Source of the DNA: DATAEE01 sp036258175
GTDB lineage: Bacteria > Acidobacteriota > Vicinamibacteria > Vicinamibacterales > 2-12-FULL-66-21
NCBI GenBank assembly: GCA_036258175.1
Contig: DATAEE010000061.1
Span: 1-64,000 of the forward strand
Length of the DNA stretch: 64,000 nt
Direction: 5' to 3'
Both the position numbers and the translations under genes were made by a program. Below the pieces are notes generated by a model. It was not told the origin of the DNA. It searched no databases and was given only the letters and a program-made list of their open reading frames with translations. This document shows, one piece after another, positions 24,667-34,117 of the stretch. Within the stretch, counting starts at the first letter, position 1. The number at the start of each line of letters is the position of its first letter.

Positions 24667-26304
24667 ATGTCGGAAACCCTGCCGCTGCAGCGTGGCCGCG
24701 AAGCATTTGAACGGAAGGCCTGGGACGAAGCGTATCGCCTGCTGCAAGCGGCCGATCGCGAAGTCCCGTTGGAATCCGAGGATCTCGAGCGCCTGGCGAC
24801 CGCCGCCTACCTCCTCGGACAGGATGAGCAGTGCGAGGCATTCCTCGCGCGTGCGCATCAGGTATTTCTCGATCGAGGCGACTGCGAAGCCGCCGCCCGC
24901 ACGGCGTTCTGGCTCGGGTTTGCCCTGCTGGGACGCGGCGCGCGGGCTCCCGCATCGGGCTGGCTCGCCCGAGCCGAACGTCTGCTCGACGAGCGGCAGC
25001 TCGATTGCGTCGTCCGCGGCTACCTGCTGATTCCCACTGCCATTCTGCGGATCGTGCAGGGCGATCCATCCGCCGGCGACGCGACATTCAGCCAGGCCGC
25101 GGAGATCGCGCGTCGGTTTGCCGATTCCGATCTCGCCTCCCTGGCGCGTCACGGGCGTGGGCGCGCCCTCCTCCGGCTCGGAAGGATTCCTGAAGGCGTC
25201 GCCCTGCTCGATGAAGCGATGGCCTCGGTCGTCGCGGGCGACGTGTCCCCTAACGTCGCAGGCGATGTCTACTGCAGCGTGCTCGAGGGCTGCCAGGAAA
25301 TCTTCGACCTGCGACGTGCGTACGAATGGACGGCCTCGCTGTCACGCTGGTGTGCCGCGCAGCCCGATCTCGTGCGCTATCGCGCCGAGTGCCTTGTGTA
25401 TCGCGCCGAAGTCATGCAGTGGCGCGGCGACTGGAGCGCGGCCGAGCGGGACGCTCGCCAGGCGTGCGAGTTGTTGACAGCCGGTCAACCGCGCCCCATG
25501 GCTGGCGCGGCGTTCTACAGGGTCGGCGACATACATCGGCTTCGAGGCGAATTCGCGAAGGCGGAAGCCGCGTACGGCCATGCGAACGAGCGCGGACGGA
25601 AACCGCAGCCGGGCATGTCGTTGCTGCGCGCCGCTCAAGGTCAGATCGATGTTGCCGCGGCGTCGATCCGCAGTGTGCTGGCCGACACTCCGGATCGGAT
25701 CGCGCGCGCAAGACTGCTTGCGGCTGCCGTCGACATCCTGCTGGCCGATGACGATCTGGAACATGCGCGCGCCGCCGCCGCGGAGCTGTCAGACATCGCG
25801 ACCGCGGTCGGCACGCCGTTCCTGCGCGGGGCGTCGACCCACGCGACCGGCGCCGTCCTCCTCGTCGAAGGGAACGTCGAGGCGGCATCGACGGCGTTGC
25901 GTGTGGCATCCGACATCTGGAGTGAGCTGGAAACCCCCTATGAGGAAGCCCAGACTCGCGTGCTGATGGCGGCGGTCTGTGAGCGGCGCGGTGATCGCGA
26001 CGGCCGTCGATTCGAGCTCGACAAGGCACGTCGATCGTTTGAACGGCTCCATGCCGCGCCCTGGCTCGCGCGCCTCGCCGCAGAGTCGGCGCTCAAGAAA
26101 CCACAGGCCGGCGGATCCCTCAGCGAACGTGAAGTTCAGGTTCTCCGGCTGCTCGCGGCCGGCAAAACCAACCGCGCCATTGCCGAGGAGCTCTTCATCA
26201 GTGAGAAAACCGTCGCCCGGCACGTGAGCAACATCTTCGACAAGCTGGGCGTCTCGAGCCGAGCGGGCGCGACCGCCTGTGCCTACCAGCGGCACCTGGT
26301 CTGA
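24667..26304 (+). CDS. LuxR-type transcriptional regulator with TPR sensor region
   Basis: About 545 residues from ATG 24667 (a TTG at 24628 would add 13 residues without family support). The long helical repeat region (residues about 10-470) shows TPR-like alternation: EAFERKAWDEAYRLLQAADR, TAAYLLGQDEQCEAFLARAH, LARHGRGRALLRLGRIPEG, FYRVGDIHRLRGEFAKAEAA. The C-terminal 65 residues are a LuxR helix-turn-helix (LSEREVQVLRLLAAGKTNRA, then IAEELFISEKTVARHVSNIF). Such proteins act as cytoplasmic one-component regulators; the ligand is unknown and there is no ATPase domain. Convergent with the amidase downstream. Confidence 0.88.
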   Translation: MSETLPLQRGREAFERKAWDEAYRLLQAADREVPLESEDLERLATAAYLLGQDEQCEAFLARAHQVFLDRGDCEAAARTAFWLGFALLGRGARAPASGWLARAERLLDERQLDCVVRGYLLIPTAILRIVQGDPSAGDATFSQAAEIARRFADSDLASLARHGRGRALLRLGRIPEGVALLDEAMASVVAGDVSPNVAGDVYCSVLEGCQEIFDLRRAYEWTASLSRWCAAQPDLVRYRAECLVYRAEVMQWRGDWSAAERDARQACELLTAGQPRPMAGAAFYRVGDIHRLRGEFAKAEAAYGHANERGRKPQPGMSLLRAAQGQIDVAAASIRSVLADTPDRIARARLLAAAVDILLADDDLEHARAAAAELSDIATAVGTPFLRGASTHATGAVLLVEGNVEAASTALRVASDIWSELETPYEEAQTRVLMAAVCERRGDRDGRRFELDKARRSFERLHAAPWLARLAAESALKKPQAGGSLSEREVQVLRLLAAGKTNRAIAEELFISEKTVARHVSNIFDKLGVSSRAGATACAYQRHLV

Positions 26305-26370
26305 CCACGTAGGCAGAAATACCCAATTGCACCGGAACGTCGGATCCGCCCGATGGTCAGAGTTCGGGTC

Positions 26371-27984
26371 CTACGGCGTGGTGATCGCTTCCCCGGCAAG
26401 TGGCGGCGTATGCCGGGGGAGCCGCCGAGCCCGGGTCGCCTGCTCGAAGCTGTATCCGAGCGCCAGCAGTCGTGGCTCGCTGAACGCCGGACCGAGAAAC
26501 GAGATCGTCACGGGGAGCCGATCTCCAGTGAAACCGGCCGGCACGATCAAATCTGGAAAGCCGGTCAGATTCGCGATGTTCGACGCGCCAAGACCCATGG
26601 AACGGAGAATCGCATCTGGCGCTGGCGGGGCGGGCGCCTCGGCAAGCAGGGCCGGACGCCGCGAGGTCGTCGGATACACGATGGCGTCGAGTTTCTGCGA
26701 TCCGAGAACCCCTTCGACTGCGGCGCGGATGAGCGGCAGGCCGTGGTCGCGGACCGACGTGTATCGATAGTCCTCCATCGTCCCGCTCTCGACTTCGCGC
26801 TTGAAGAGCGTCCAGCGGCTCGGATTCGGACCCGCGCCATCGTCGCGCGTCGCCGTGAACTCGTTCGCGCGTTCAATCAGCTGCGCGAGTGTCTTGGGAT
26901 ACTTCGGGCCAAGGGTCGACAAGTATTGTGCGATTTGAGCGGTGAATTCTGGGCGCCGGATCGCGTTGTAGAACTCATCTTTTGCCGTCAGCAGCCAGCT
27001 CGGATAGCGCACATCGACAACGGTCGCTCCGGCGCGGCGCATCGATTCGAGCGCGGCCTCGAAGACCCAGTCGACGTCGGGATCCAGGCCCACGAAATCG
27101 CGCGCGACGCCGAGGCGTGCGCCTTTCAACGCGTCCGCTTTCAGATGCTTCGTGTAATCGGTCTCGAACTTTCCTTCGCTCTTGCTGGTCGCCGCGTCGG
27201 CGCTATCGACGCCGGTCAGCACCCCGAGCACGGCAGCAATATCGTACACGCTTCTCGCCATCGGTCCGGCGGTGTCGAACGACAAAGCCAGCGGGATGAT
27301 CCCGTCGCGGCTCACCAGGCCATGCGTCGGCTTCAGCCCGACTACCCCGTTCGCCGCAGACGGCCCGCGTACCGAACCGCCAGTGTCAGTACCAAGACCG
27401 ACAACTGCGTAGGCGGCCGCTACAGCCACGCCGGTGCCCCCGGACGATCCGGACGGATTTCTCGCAAGGTCATGCGGGTTCAGTGTGTGACCGCCTAAGG
27501 AGCTGTACGACCCGCCCGACGCAAACTCGGACAAGTTGGCTTTGCCGATGATGACGACGCCCGCAGCCCGCAGCTTTTTGACGACGAACGCATCGTCGGG
27601 CGGGATCGAGCCTTCGAGGAGGACGGATCCACCCGTCGTTGGCATGTCCGCCGTGTCGAAGTTGTCTTTGAGCACGACAGGGATGCCGTGCAATGGCGAG
27701 CGTGGACCTTTGGCTTTCCGCTCGGCGTCGAGCGCGCGCGCTGTTTCGATTGCCTTGGGGTTAACCGCAATCATGGCCCTCAGCGACGGGCCTCGCCGAT
27801 CGTAGGCGTTGATTCGGGCGAGAAACATCGCCGTCAGCTTGTCCGACGTGAGCGAACCGGTCTTGAACGCGGCGTTGAAGTCCGCGATCGTCGCATTTTC
27901 CAGGTCGATCGCCCGGCGGGCCGAGATCGGCGCCAGCGCAAGGAGGAACACCACTGTGCTCGCGGTGAGCAGCCGTATCGTCAT
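26371..27984 (-). CDS. Secreted amidase (amidase-signature family)
   Basis: 537 residues with a signal peptide (IRLLTASTVVFLLALAPISA). The Ser-cis-Ser-Lys triad is visible: K106 (VVLKDNFDT), S181 (NPSGSSGGTG) and S204 (GTDTGGSVRGPSA). Other family blocks are VVIIGKANLSEFA, FDTAGPMARSV and a C-terminal GFPDLIVPAGF. Members hydrolyse amide bonds; secreted acidobacterial forms are usually annotated as amidase or glutamyl-tRNA amidotransferase-like without known substrate. It is not GatA: no GatB/C genes are nearby and it is exported. The small exported protein at 28018-28560 is upstream on the same strand, 33 bp away. Confidence 0.9.
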   Translation of the reverse strand: MTIRLLTASTVVFLLALAPISARRAIDLENATIADFNAAFKTGSLTSDKLTAMFLARINAYDRRGPSLRAMIAVNPKAIETARALDAERKAKGPRSPLHGIPVVLKDNFDTADMPTTGGSVLLEGSIPPDDAFVVKKLRAAGVVIIGKANLSEFASGGSYSSLGGHTLNPHDLARNPSGSSGGTGVAVAAAYAVVGLGTDTGGSVRGPSAANGVVGLKPTHGLVSRDGIIPLALSFDTAGPMARSVYDIAAVLGVLTGVDSADAATSKSEGKFETDYTKHLKADALKGARLGVARDFVGLDPDVDWVFEAALESMRRAGATVVDVRYPSWLLTAKDEFYNAIRRPEFTAQIAQYLSTLGPKYPKTLAQLIERANEFTATRDDGAGPNPSRWTLFKREVESGTMEDYRYTSVRDHGLPLIRAAVEGVLGSQKLDAIVYPTTSRRPALLAEAPAPPAPDAILRSMGLGASNIANLTGFPDLIVPAGFTGDRLPVTISFLGPAFSEPRLLALGYSFEQATRARRLPRHTPPLAGEAITTP

Positions 27985-28017
27985 AATCGCGCCTCGTGAA
28001 GTGGCGCGATTATAGAG

Positions 28018-28560
28018 CTATTTCTTCTGGCGCTGGATGTCCACGGCGCGCTCTCGCGTCATCGTCACTTCGACCCGGTCACCGGGGCGCAGTCCCTCCA
28101 GGAGCCGTTTGTCGCTCACGACGCGCGTGAATTGCTGGTTGTACTCCGTGCGGTACTTCACGAGCAGCTTCGGGGCGTCGATGGCTTCGATCGTGACGAC
28201 CGCCTTGGACTGCGCGACCACCCGGTCGCTTCCCGCCTTTTTGGCTTCTTCGGTCGTGTCGTGCAGACCGCTGGGCTGCGCATTGGGTCGGACCTGGACG
28301 ATCACCGAGTCAATCAGGCGGACGGTTACGACGTCGCCGACCTGGAGGTCGTTGAAAACGGAGACCTTCGGGTCCACGTAGACGTCCTGCAGCGTGCCGC
28401 CTTCACCTTTGAACGTCACGACGCGCGACGAGCGCTCGACGCGATCGACGGTCGCCGTAAACGTCGACTCCCGGGTCACAACGTTGGCAGTCTGTGCGAC
28501 AGCGGGGATGGCCACTCCGAGCACCGCTGTGACGGCTGCCGGCAAAAGAAGTCTGGACAT
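28018..28560 (-). CDS. Exported beta-rich protein of unknown function
   Basis: 180 residues from ATG 28560 (GGGAG at -12; a TTG at 28578 is an alternative). The signal peptide is SRLLLPAAVTAVLGVAIPAV, cleavage after AVAQ. The mature part alternates strands: FTATVDRVERSSRVVTFKGE, LQDVYVDPKVSVFNDLQVGD, VVTVRLIDSVIVQVRP, then a lysine-rich helix and a second similar strand set ending LRPGDRVEVTMTRERAVDI. It contains two OB-like or DUF5666-like halves with a GD-V pattern. No catalytic residues stand out. Periplasmic location is inferred from the signal peptide. Confidence 0.75.
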   Translation of the reverse strand: MSRLLLPAAVTAVLGVAIPAVAQTANVVTRESTFTATVDRVERSSRVVTFKGEGGTLQDVYVDPKVSVFNDLQVGDVVTVRLIDSVIVQVRPNAQPSGLHDTTEEAKKAGSDRVVAQSKAVVTIEAIDAPKLLVKYRTEYNQQFTRVVSDKRLLEGLRPGDRVEVTMTRERAVDIQRQKK

Positions 28561-28675
28561 CTTGTGCTCCCGCCTCAAACGAGAATGTCAGCGACCGCGC
28601 GATTCTGTGCGATCGGCCCCACGTGCGGACGCAGGCGCACGCACGGGTGCAAATCCCGCGCCGACATGGACGCGG

Positions 28676-29553
28676 TTACGCTTTCGAGGGCGCATACTGC
28701 GCCGCCAGCACGGTGATGTCGTCTGACTGCTTCGCCCCCGCGGCAAACGCGCGGACGTCGGCCAGCACTCGCGTCACGATTTCCGCAGGCGTCGCGCCTG
28801 AGGCGCCGGCCAGCACGCCAAGCAGCCGCTCTTCACCGTAGAATTCGTCCTCGGGATTCATCGCTTCCGACACGCCATCCGAGAACAGCACGAAGGTATC
28901 GCCAGGCTCGAGCGGCAGGCTCTCGCGCTCGATCGGATTGGACGGCATGAGCCCCGCCGGACGTCCGGAAGACGGAAATGCCAGACGCGGGGCACGGCCA
29001 GGCGAGAGAATCGCGAGCTGATGATGCCCGGCGCCTGCGGCCGACACTCGCCGGTTCTTCCAGTCGAACACGAGGCACTGCAGCGTCACGAACATGCCGC
29101 GAGGGTTCTGTTCGACCGAGCTCGTCGTTCAGGCGGCGCAGGATATCGTCGGGTTCCTCGATCTGGCGCGCGACCGCGCGAAGCACGGTGACCGTGACCG
29201 CCATGAACAGCGCCGCCGGGATTCCTTTCCCTGATACATCGTCGAGGGCCAAGATGATCCGCGTACTGCTCGAGCAGCCGATTGACGTCACGCTCGTCCT
29301 CATCGAACGCCTTGCGTGCCGCCGCACGCTGCGCGTCGCTCAGGGCGAGCAAATTGCTGCGGACGTTGACGCGCAATTCCGAAAAGCCGCGGGATAGATT
29401 CCCCAATGTGGCCAGGGCCACAATTCGCGATTCCGCGACGAAGCGGCTGCGCTCCGCGATTTTTCCGAGCTGCAGGCGAGTGAAGACGCTGAGCGCCACC
29501 AGCGCCGCGAGCGGCACCATGAGGAGAATGACCAGACGTTTGGCAATCGTCAT
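28676..29553 (-). pseudogene. Broken SpoIIE-type PP2C phosphatase with N-terminal membrane helix
   Basis: Three fragments of one gene lie in three frames. The N-terminal piece (29553 to about 29270) has a membrane helix (LVILLMVPLAALVALSVFTR) and part of a four-helix sensor (LALSDAQRAAARKAFDEDER). The middle piece (about 29260-29115) carries ILALDDVSGKGIPAALFMAV and LRRLNDELGR. The C-terminal piece (about 29095-28676) carries MFVTLQCLVFDWKN, AGAGHHQLAIL, LFSDGVSEAMN and QSDDITVLAAQY. HAMP and the start of the phosphatase domain appear to be missing between the first two. The family dephosphorylates anti-anti-sigma factors. Confidence 0.8.
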
Positions 29554-29642
29554 GTCGAGCCCGGGCGGGCTACAGCGTCCGCCATCCTCTCACGACTTGG
29601 CCGGGTCGGTTGCCAGGATGCCCGTTGAGGTAAGCTGTGCGG

Positions 29643-30497
29643 ATGGACCGGCGTCATTTCCTCGGTTCCGCCACTGCTACGGCGGCCTGCTTCGCGATGC
29701 ACGAGTTGCCTATGTTTGCCGCACAGACCGCCGGCTCGTTCCTGGTCCAGACGCCACGGCCGCGGCTCCTGTCGCTCGAGCTCCTGTGCGGCGCGCCGGT
29801 AAGCGCCATGAAGGAGTTCTACGGGAAGACGCTCGAACTCGGAATCGTCGAGGAGCGTGACACCGACCGGCTCACGATTGAAGCCGGCGAAACACGGATC
29901 ACATTCGTCAGCAGCTCAGACAGCGAAGGCGGGCGGCCGCCGTTCTATCACTTTGCGTTCAACATTCCCGAGAACAAGATCGTCAAGGCGCTGGAATGGC
30001 AGAAGGCGCGCACTCCCCTACTGTTCATCCCCGAGCAGAACCGCGCGGCCGGCTACCCTCCCGAAGTGGTCGACTACAGTCACTGGAACGCTCACTCCAT
30101 CTTCTTTCTCGATCCCGCCGGAAACGTCGTCGAATACATCGCGCGGCATGACCTGAAGAACGCCGACAACGGTGCGTTCAGCTTTCTGGACATTCTGTAC
30201 GCGAGCGAGATCGGCCTGATCGTCGACGATGTTTCTGCGACTGCAGAGAAATTGAAGGATTGGGCGGCGGTGCCGCAGTACAGGGGCGGCAGCGATCAGT
30301 TCATAGCCATGGGCGACGAGTACGGCTTGCTCCTCGTCATGAAGCGCGGCCGGATCGTCGACTTCACGTCGAATCCGGACCACGGCGTGCGTGTGTACCG
30401 CACGGGTGTGACGGTACGCGGACCGAAGACCGCGAAGTACCAGGTCGCCAGTTACCCGTACGACTTGGTTGTAGAAGAGCGCTGCAGCTGCGCGTAA
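29643..30497 (+). CDS. Tat-exported VOC/glyoxalase-superfamily protein
   Basis: 285 residues from ATG 29643. The leader DRRHFLGSATATAACFAMHE has a twin-arginine motif and hydrophobic core, so the protein is likely exported folded. Two VOC modules follow: residues about 40-160 (LLSLELLCGAPVSAMKEFYG, TRITFVSSSD, YHFAFNIPE, IFFLDPAGNVVEYIARHD) and about 180-265 (EIGLIVDDVSATAEKLKDWA, QFIAMGDEYGLLLVMKRGRI). VOC proteins include lyases, dioxygenases and resistance proteins; which this is cannot be told. The C-terminal RCSCA is unusual for the family. A TAAGCT hexamer lies 6 nt before the ATG and no ribosome binding site is clear. Confidence 0.8.
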   Translation: MDRRHFLGSATATAACFAMHELPMFAAQTAGSFLVQTPRPRLLSLELLCGAPVSAMKEFYGKTLELGIVEERDTDRLTIEAGETRITFVSSSDSEGGRPPFYHFAFNIPENKIVKALEWQKARTPLLFIPEQNRAAGYPPEVVDYSHWNAHSIFFLDPAGNVVEYIARHDLKNADNGAFSFLDILYASEIGLIVDDVSATAEKLKDWAAVPQYRGGSDQFIAMGDEYGLLLVMKRGRIVDFTSNPDHGVRVYRTGVTVRGPKTAKYQVASYPYDLVVEERCSCA

Positions 30498-30504
30498 CAG
30501 TTGG

Positions 30505-31926
30505 TCACCGCTTCCGGCGCGCGCCGATTGTCAGCGCTGCGGAGAGCGCGCTGAGACCGGCGAGACCGGCTGCGGCGTACATCACCAGCCGGTACGGCCC
30601 CGCGATGGCCGGTCCCCTCAAACCAGACGGGCCGGTGCTTCCAAACGCGAGACCGAGTGCGGCGACCGCCAGCAGACCGCCGACGCGCGCGAGGGCGTTG
30701 TTGATTCCTGATGCGGCCGCTCCTGCCCTCCGGTACAGAGTTCAAGACGGTCGTCGTGAGCGGGGCAACGCTGAGCGTCATCCCTACCGCGACGACGCAC
30801 AGGCCGGGCAGGAAGCCGCTCCAGTAGGTCGAACTCCCGCCCGTGAGCCCAAGAATCGCGAAGCCCGCCGCCGTCACCGATGGACCGAGCAACAACGGGC
30901 GTCTCGAACCGAGACGTTCGACCAGCCCGCCGGCCCATCGCGATCCGGCCCCAATGATTCCCGAGAACGGCAGGAACGCTGCACCCGCTGTCTTCGCGCT
31001 GTAGCCGTGCACGCCGATCAACAGAAATGGCAGCATGAACAACGCAGCGGTCAGCCCAGCGTAAAGGAACAGCGTCAGAATGTTCGCGCCGAGGAAATCG
31101 CGGTTGCGGAACAGCTCAAGCGGCATCATGGCGGCCGCCGATCGAGCCTCGACCCGGAAGAAGAGCCACGTCGCGGGGAATGACGCGGCAATCGCGATCC
31201 ATCCAGCCACGCGCTGGCCATCCCCCAGCACGATCAACCCGTAGCTCGCGGCCGCGAGCGCGAGCGTTGCGAGTCCAGCTCCGCGCGTGTCGAGCGGATC
31301 GGATCTGGTCGCGCGATCGACGGGCAGTCTCAACCCGAGCATGAGGGCCGCAGCGGCGAGTGGCAGGTTGATAAAGAAGATCGCGCGCCAACCGACCGTG
31401 TCGACGAGCCAGCCGCCAAGCGGTGGTCCTAACGCGGTTGTGAGCGCACCTGCCGCGGCCCATGTTCCGATCGCAGGGCCGCGCGCGCTGCCCGTGTAGG
31501 CGGCGCCGATGAGCGCGAGGCTTGAAGGCGTCAACAACGCCGCGGCCATGCCCTGCACCAGCCGCGCGCCGATCAGCCACGATGCCGTGGGCGCAACGCG
31601 CATGCGAGCGACGTGGCCGCGAACCCCGTGAGGCCCACGAGGAAAACCCGACGTCGCCCGAATCGGTCGCCCGCAGATCCGCCCAAGAGAATGAGGCTGG
31701 CGAACGTCAGCATGTAGCCGTTGACCACCCACTGCATGGTGGTCAGGCTGGTGCCGAGGCTTTCCCGGATCGCCGGGAGTGCGACATTCACCACCGAGCC
31801 ATCGATGAAGCTGAGGCTCGAACCCAAAATCGTCGCGGGGAGGACCCACCGGGCTTTGTCGGAGACCGCCCCAGCCGTCTCGTGTGCGACCAGCGTCTCG
31901 CAAGGCAGTCGATGGGGGCCGAGCAT
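30505..31926 (-). pseudogene. MFS drug transporter (DHA2/EmrB-like) with two frameshifts
   Basis: Reading from ATG 31926 (GAGG at -9), the N-terminal part is a 14-TM-type efflux pump: RWVLPATILGSSLSFIDGSV, VNVALPAIRE, SAGDRFGRRRVFLVGLTG. Near 31595 one base appears to be missing and the sequence continues in another frame (SWLIGARLVQGMAAALLTPS, GPPLGGWLVDTVGWRAIFFI). Near 30715 one base appears to be inserted, and the tail (ASGINNALARVGGLLAVAAL, ending TIGARRKR with stop at 30505) is back in a third frame. Apart from these two single-base indels the protein is complete, so sequencing error is a real alternative to gene decay. Confidence 0.8.
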
Positions 31927-31971
31927 CTGAACCTCGTCCTGCAACGAAGGATACCGCCCGTAGACTCAGGG

Positions 31972-32001
31972 TTGTGTCCCACTGACTTTCTATCGTAAAG
32001 T
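31972..32001 (+). promoter_or_regulatory. Predicted sigma-70-type promoter of the hydrolase gene
   Basis: TTGTGT (31972-31977), 18-bp spacer, TAAAGT (31996-32001). The -10 ends 7 nt before the GTG at 32009, so transcription would begin at or next to the start codon. Confidence 0.4.
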
Positions 32002-32008
32002 TATCTAC

Positions 32009-33247
32009 GTGGCAGTGCATAGGTGGATGCGTCGCGTTTTCAAAGGCGTTGCGTGGCTGGTGATCTTCGGGGTCCTCGCGATTGGGATATTGCTCGCGGC
32101 GCTCTGGTTCGAGCACCGTGCCGCGGTCGCCCTCCCGGCACCCACCGGATCATTCGCGGTGGGACGCGCAACCTACGTCTGGACCGACGGGACTCCAGAC
32201 ACCCTGGCGCCTGCTCCGGGAACCAACCGCGAGCTCCTGGTCTGGATGTGGTACCCGGCGGCTGCCGGGAAATCCGGTGCAATGGTCGAGAACTACTTGC
32301 CCGCTCCGTTGCGCGCGGTCGTCGAAGGCGAACGCCCTGCCCTGATTACCCGATTCCTCACACGCGATTTGTCAAAGGTCCATGCGCACAGTCTGGGTAA
32401 CGCCGACGTCGCACAGCCACAGCGCCCCTACCCTGTCGTGATCTTCAGAGCGGGCGCTTCGGGTGAAGTGTGGAACTACTCGGCGCTCGTCGAGGATCTG
32501 GCGAGCCATGGCTATGTCGTCGTGGGTTTCGACGCTCCGTATCGCACCGGACTCGTCGTTTTTCCGGACGGCCGGGTGATCAGGCGGACGCCGGACAACA
32601 ATCCTGAGTTCTGTCTTCCACAACCGGTCGAGGAGCGTACCCGTTGTGTCGACAGGCTGCTAGCCGCGTGGAACGGCGACCTCGCGTTCGTGCTCGATCG
32701 ACTGGAGCGGCTGAATGCATCGGACCCGTCCGCCAGGTTCACGGGGCGACTCGATACGACGCGAGTAGGGGTATTCGGTCATTCCTTCGGCGGGGCGCAA
32801 GCCGCTCAGTTCTGCCACGACGACCCCAGGTGCACGGCCGCGATTGACGTGGACGGTGCGCCCGTCGGCACCGTCATTCGCGAAGGAATGGCCAAGCCGT
32901 TCATGTTCCTCCTGAGCGATCACACCAGTGAAACCGATCCGGAGAGCCAGCAGATTAGGTCCGACGTCCGATCGATTTATGACCGGGTGCCGCCGGACAA
33001 AAGACTGCATGTCGTGATCCGCGGCGCGAACCACTTCACGTTCAGCGACGACGGAGCCGTGTTGAAGAGCCGCCTCTTGCGAGGAGTCCTTCGCGCATTC
33101 GGTAGGCTCCGCATCGACGGCCGCCGTCAGCTCGCCATTACAGCCTACTGTGTCCGTACCTTCTTCGACGCGTACCTCAAAGGAACAGGCACTCCACGAC
33201 CCGAGATGTCATCGTCGCTCTACCCCGAGATCCTGGTTCTCGACTGA
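32009..33247 (+). CDS. Membrane-anchored alpha/beta hydrolase, PAF-acetylhydrolase-like
   Basis: 412 residues. An N-terminal membrane anchor (GVAWLVIFGVLAIGILLAAL) precedes the hydrolase domain. The nucleophile elbow is GVFGHSFGGAQAA, with the oxyanion region PYPVVIFRAGASGEVWNYSA; the catalytic histidine is in VIRGANHFTFSDD, and an acidic residue precedes it in FLLSDHTSETD. This layout matches platelet-activating-factor acetylhydrolase-like esterases. The start GTG 32009 lies 7 nt after a TAAAGT hexamer with TTGTGT 18 bp upstream of it; no ribosome binding site is present, so the mRNA is probably leaderless. GTG 32015 or ATG 32024 are alternatives. Substrate unknown. Confidence 0.85.
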   Translation: MAVHRWMRRVFKGVAWLVIFGVLAIGILLAALWFEHRAAVALPAPTGSFAVGRATYVWTDGTPDTLAPAPGTNRELLVWMWYPAAAGKSGAMVENYLPAPLRAVVEGERPALITRFLTRDLSKVHAHSLGNADVAQPQRPYPVVIFRAGASGEVWNYSALVEDLASHGYVVVGFDAPYRTGLVVFPDGRVIRRTPDNNPEFCLPQPVEERTRCVDRLLAAWNGDLAFVLDRLERLNASDPSARFTGRLDTTRVGVFGHSFGGAQAAQFCHDDPRCTAAIDVDGAPVGTVIREGMAKPFMFLLSDHTSETDPESQQIRSDVRSIYDRVPPDKRLHVVIRGANHFTFSDDGAVLKSRLLRGVLRAFGRLRIDGRRQLAITAYCVRTFFDAYLKGTGTPRPEMSSSLYPEILVLD

Positions 33248-33255
33248 AGCCGTTC

Positions 33256-34089
33256 TCATCTCGAAATGACCGTCTCCAGGTACTCCGCCGGCACGACCAG
33301 GCCGGAGACGCCGCCGCGATCGTTCTGGGACAGCAACGTGATCAGGTCGGCCTCGAGCGCTGATTGACGCTCGGTGTCGAGGGACGCGAACGCTTTATGA
33401 ACCGGCCCGTAGAAGGTGCGAAACACGTCGACGAAGTGTTGAGGCGACCGGTACCGAAACGCGAATTGCCGAACCGTGTGATCGATCTCAGTACCGGCAA
33501 AGAGCTCCCGGAGATGGGCGTCGGTTCCCCACAGGAGTGGAGAAGGGACGCCTGGGATCGGCGGAACGTGCCGCGCGAGCACGCGAAACATCTGACCCAG
33601 GAATCCTTGCGGGGTCCATGACGCCAGGCCAATTCTGCCTCCTGGTCTACACACGCGCACCAGCTCGCGCGCCGACTGCTCGTGGTCCGGCGCAAACATG
33701 ACGCCGAACGTGGAGAGCACCGCGTCGAAGCTGGCGTCGGGGTACGGCAGCGCCTCCGCATCCGCCACCGCGAAGGTGACGTCGAGACCTTCTGCTTCGG
33801 CGCGACGCTGGCCACGCGCGAGAAGTGCCGGCACGTAGTCGGTCGAGGTCACGCTTGCGAAGCGTCGCGCCGCCGCCAGCGTCGCGTTGCCGTTGCCCGC
33901 CGCCACGTCGAGCACACGCTCGCCGGCGCGGAGATCCACCGCTTCGCACACGAGCTCGCCAACGATTTGCAGCGTCGTGCCGATGACCGCGAAGTCGCCG
34001 GACGCCCACGTCGCCTGCTGGCGCGTTTTGACGGCAGAGAGACTCACTGCCTGGACGCCCTTCTCAACGGACGAAAGAACACTCGCCAT
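33256..34089 (-). CDS. SAM-dependent methyltransferase, UbiE/class I type
   Basis: 277 residues. Motif I is RVLDVAAGNGNATLAAARRF, motif II VTSTDYVPALLARGQRRAEA, and the following VADAEALPYPDASFDAVLST with GVMFAPDHEQSARELVRVCR, PGGRIGLASW are typical of the methyltransf_11/25 group. The C-terminal half resembles proteins acting on small aromatic or lipid substrates. It lies just downstream of the DinB-like gene on the same strand with a 28-bp gap containing AAAGGAG before its start, so they may be co-transcribed. Substrate unknown. Confidence 0.88.
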   Translation of the reverse strand: MASVLSSVEKGVQAVSLSAVKTRQQATWASGDFAVIGTTLQIVGELVCEAVDLRAGERVLDVAAGNGNATLAAARRFASVTSTDYVPALLARGQRRAEAEGLDVTFAVADAEALPYPDASFDAVLSTFGVMFAPDHEQSARELVRVCRPGGRIGLASWTPQGFLGQMFRVLARHVPPIPGVPSPLLWGTDAHLRELFAGTEIDHTVRQFAFRYRSPQHFVDVFRTFYGPVHKAFASLDTERQSALEADLITLLSQNDRGGVSGLVVPAEYLETVISR

Positions 34090-34117
34090 ACTCCGCTCCT
34101 TTCAACACCCCACTTAC

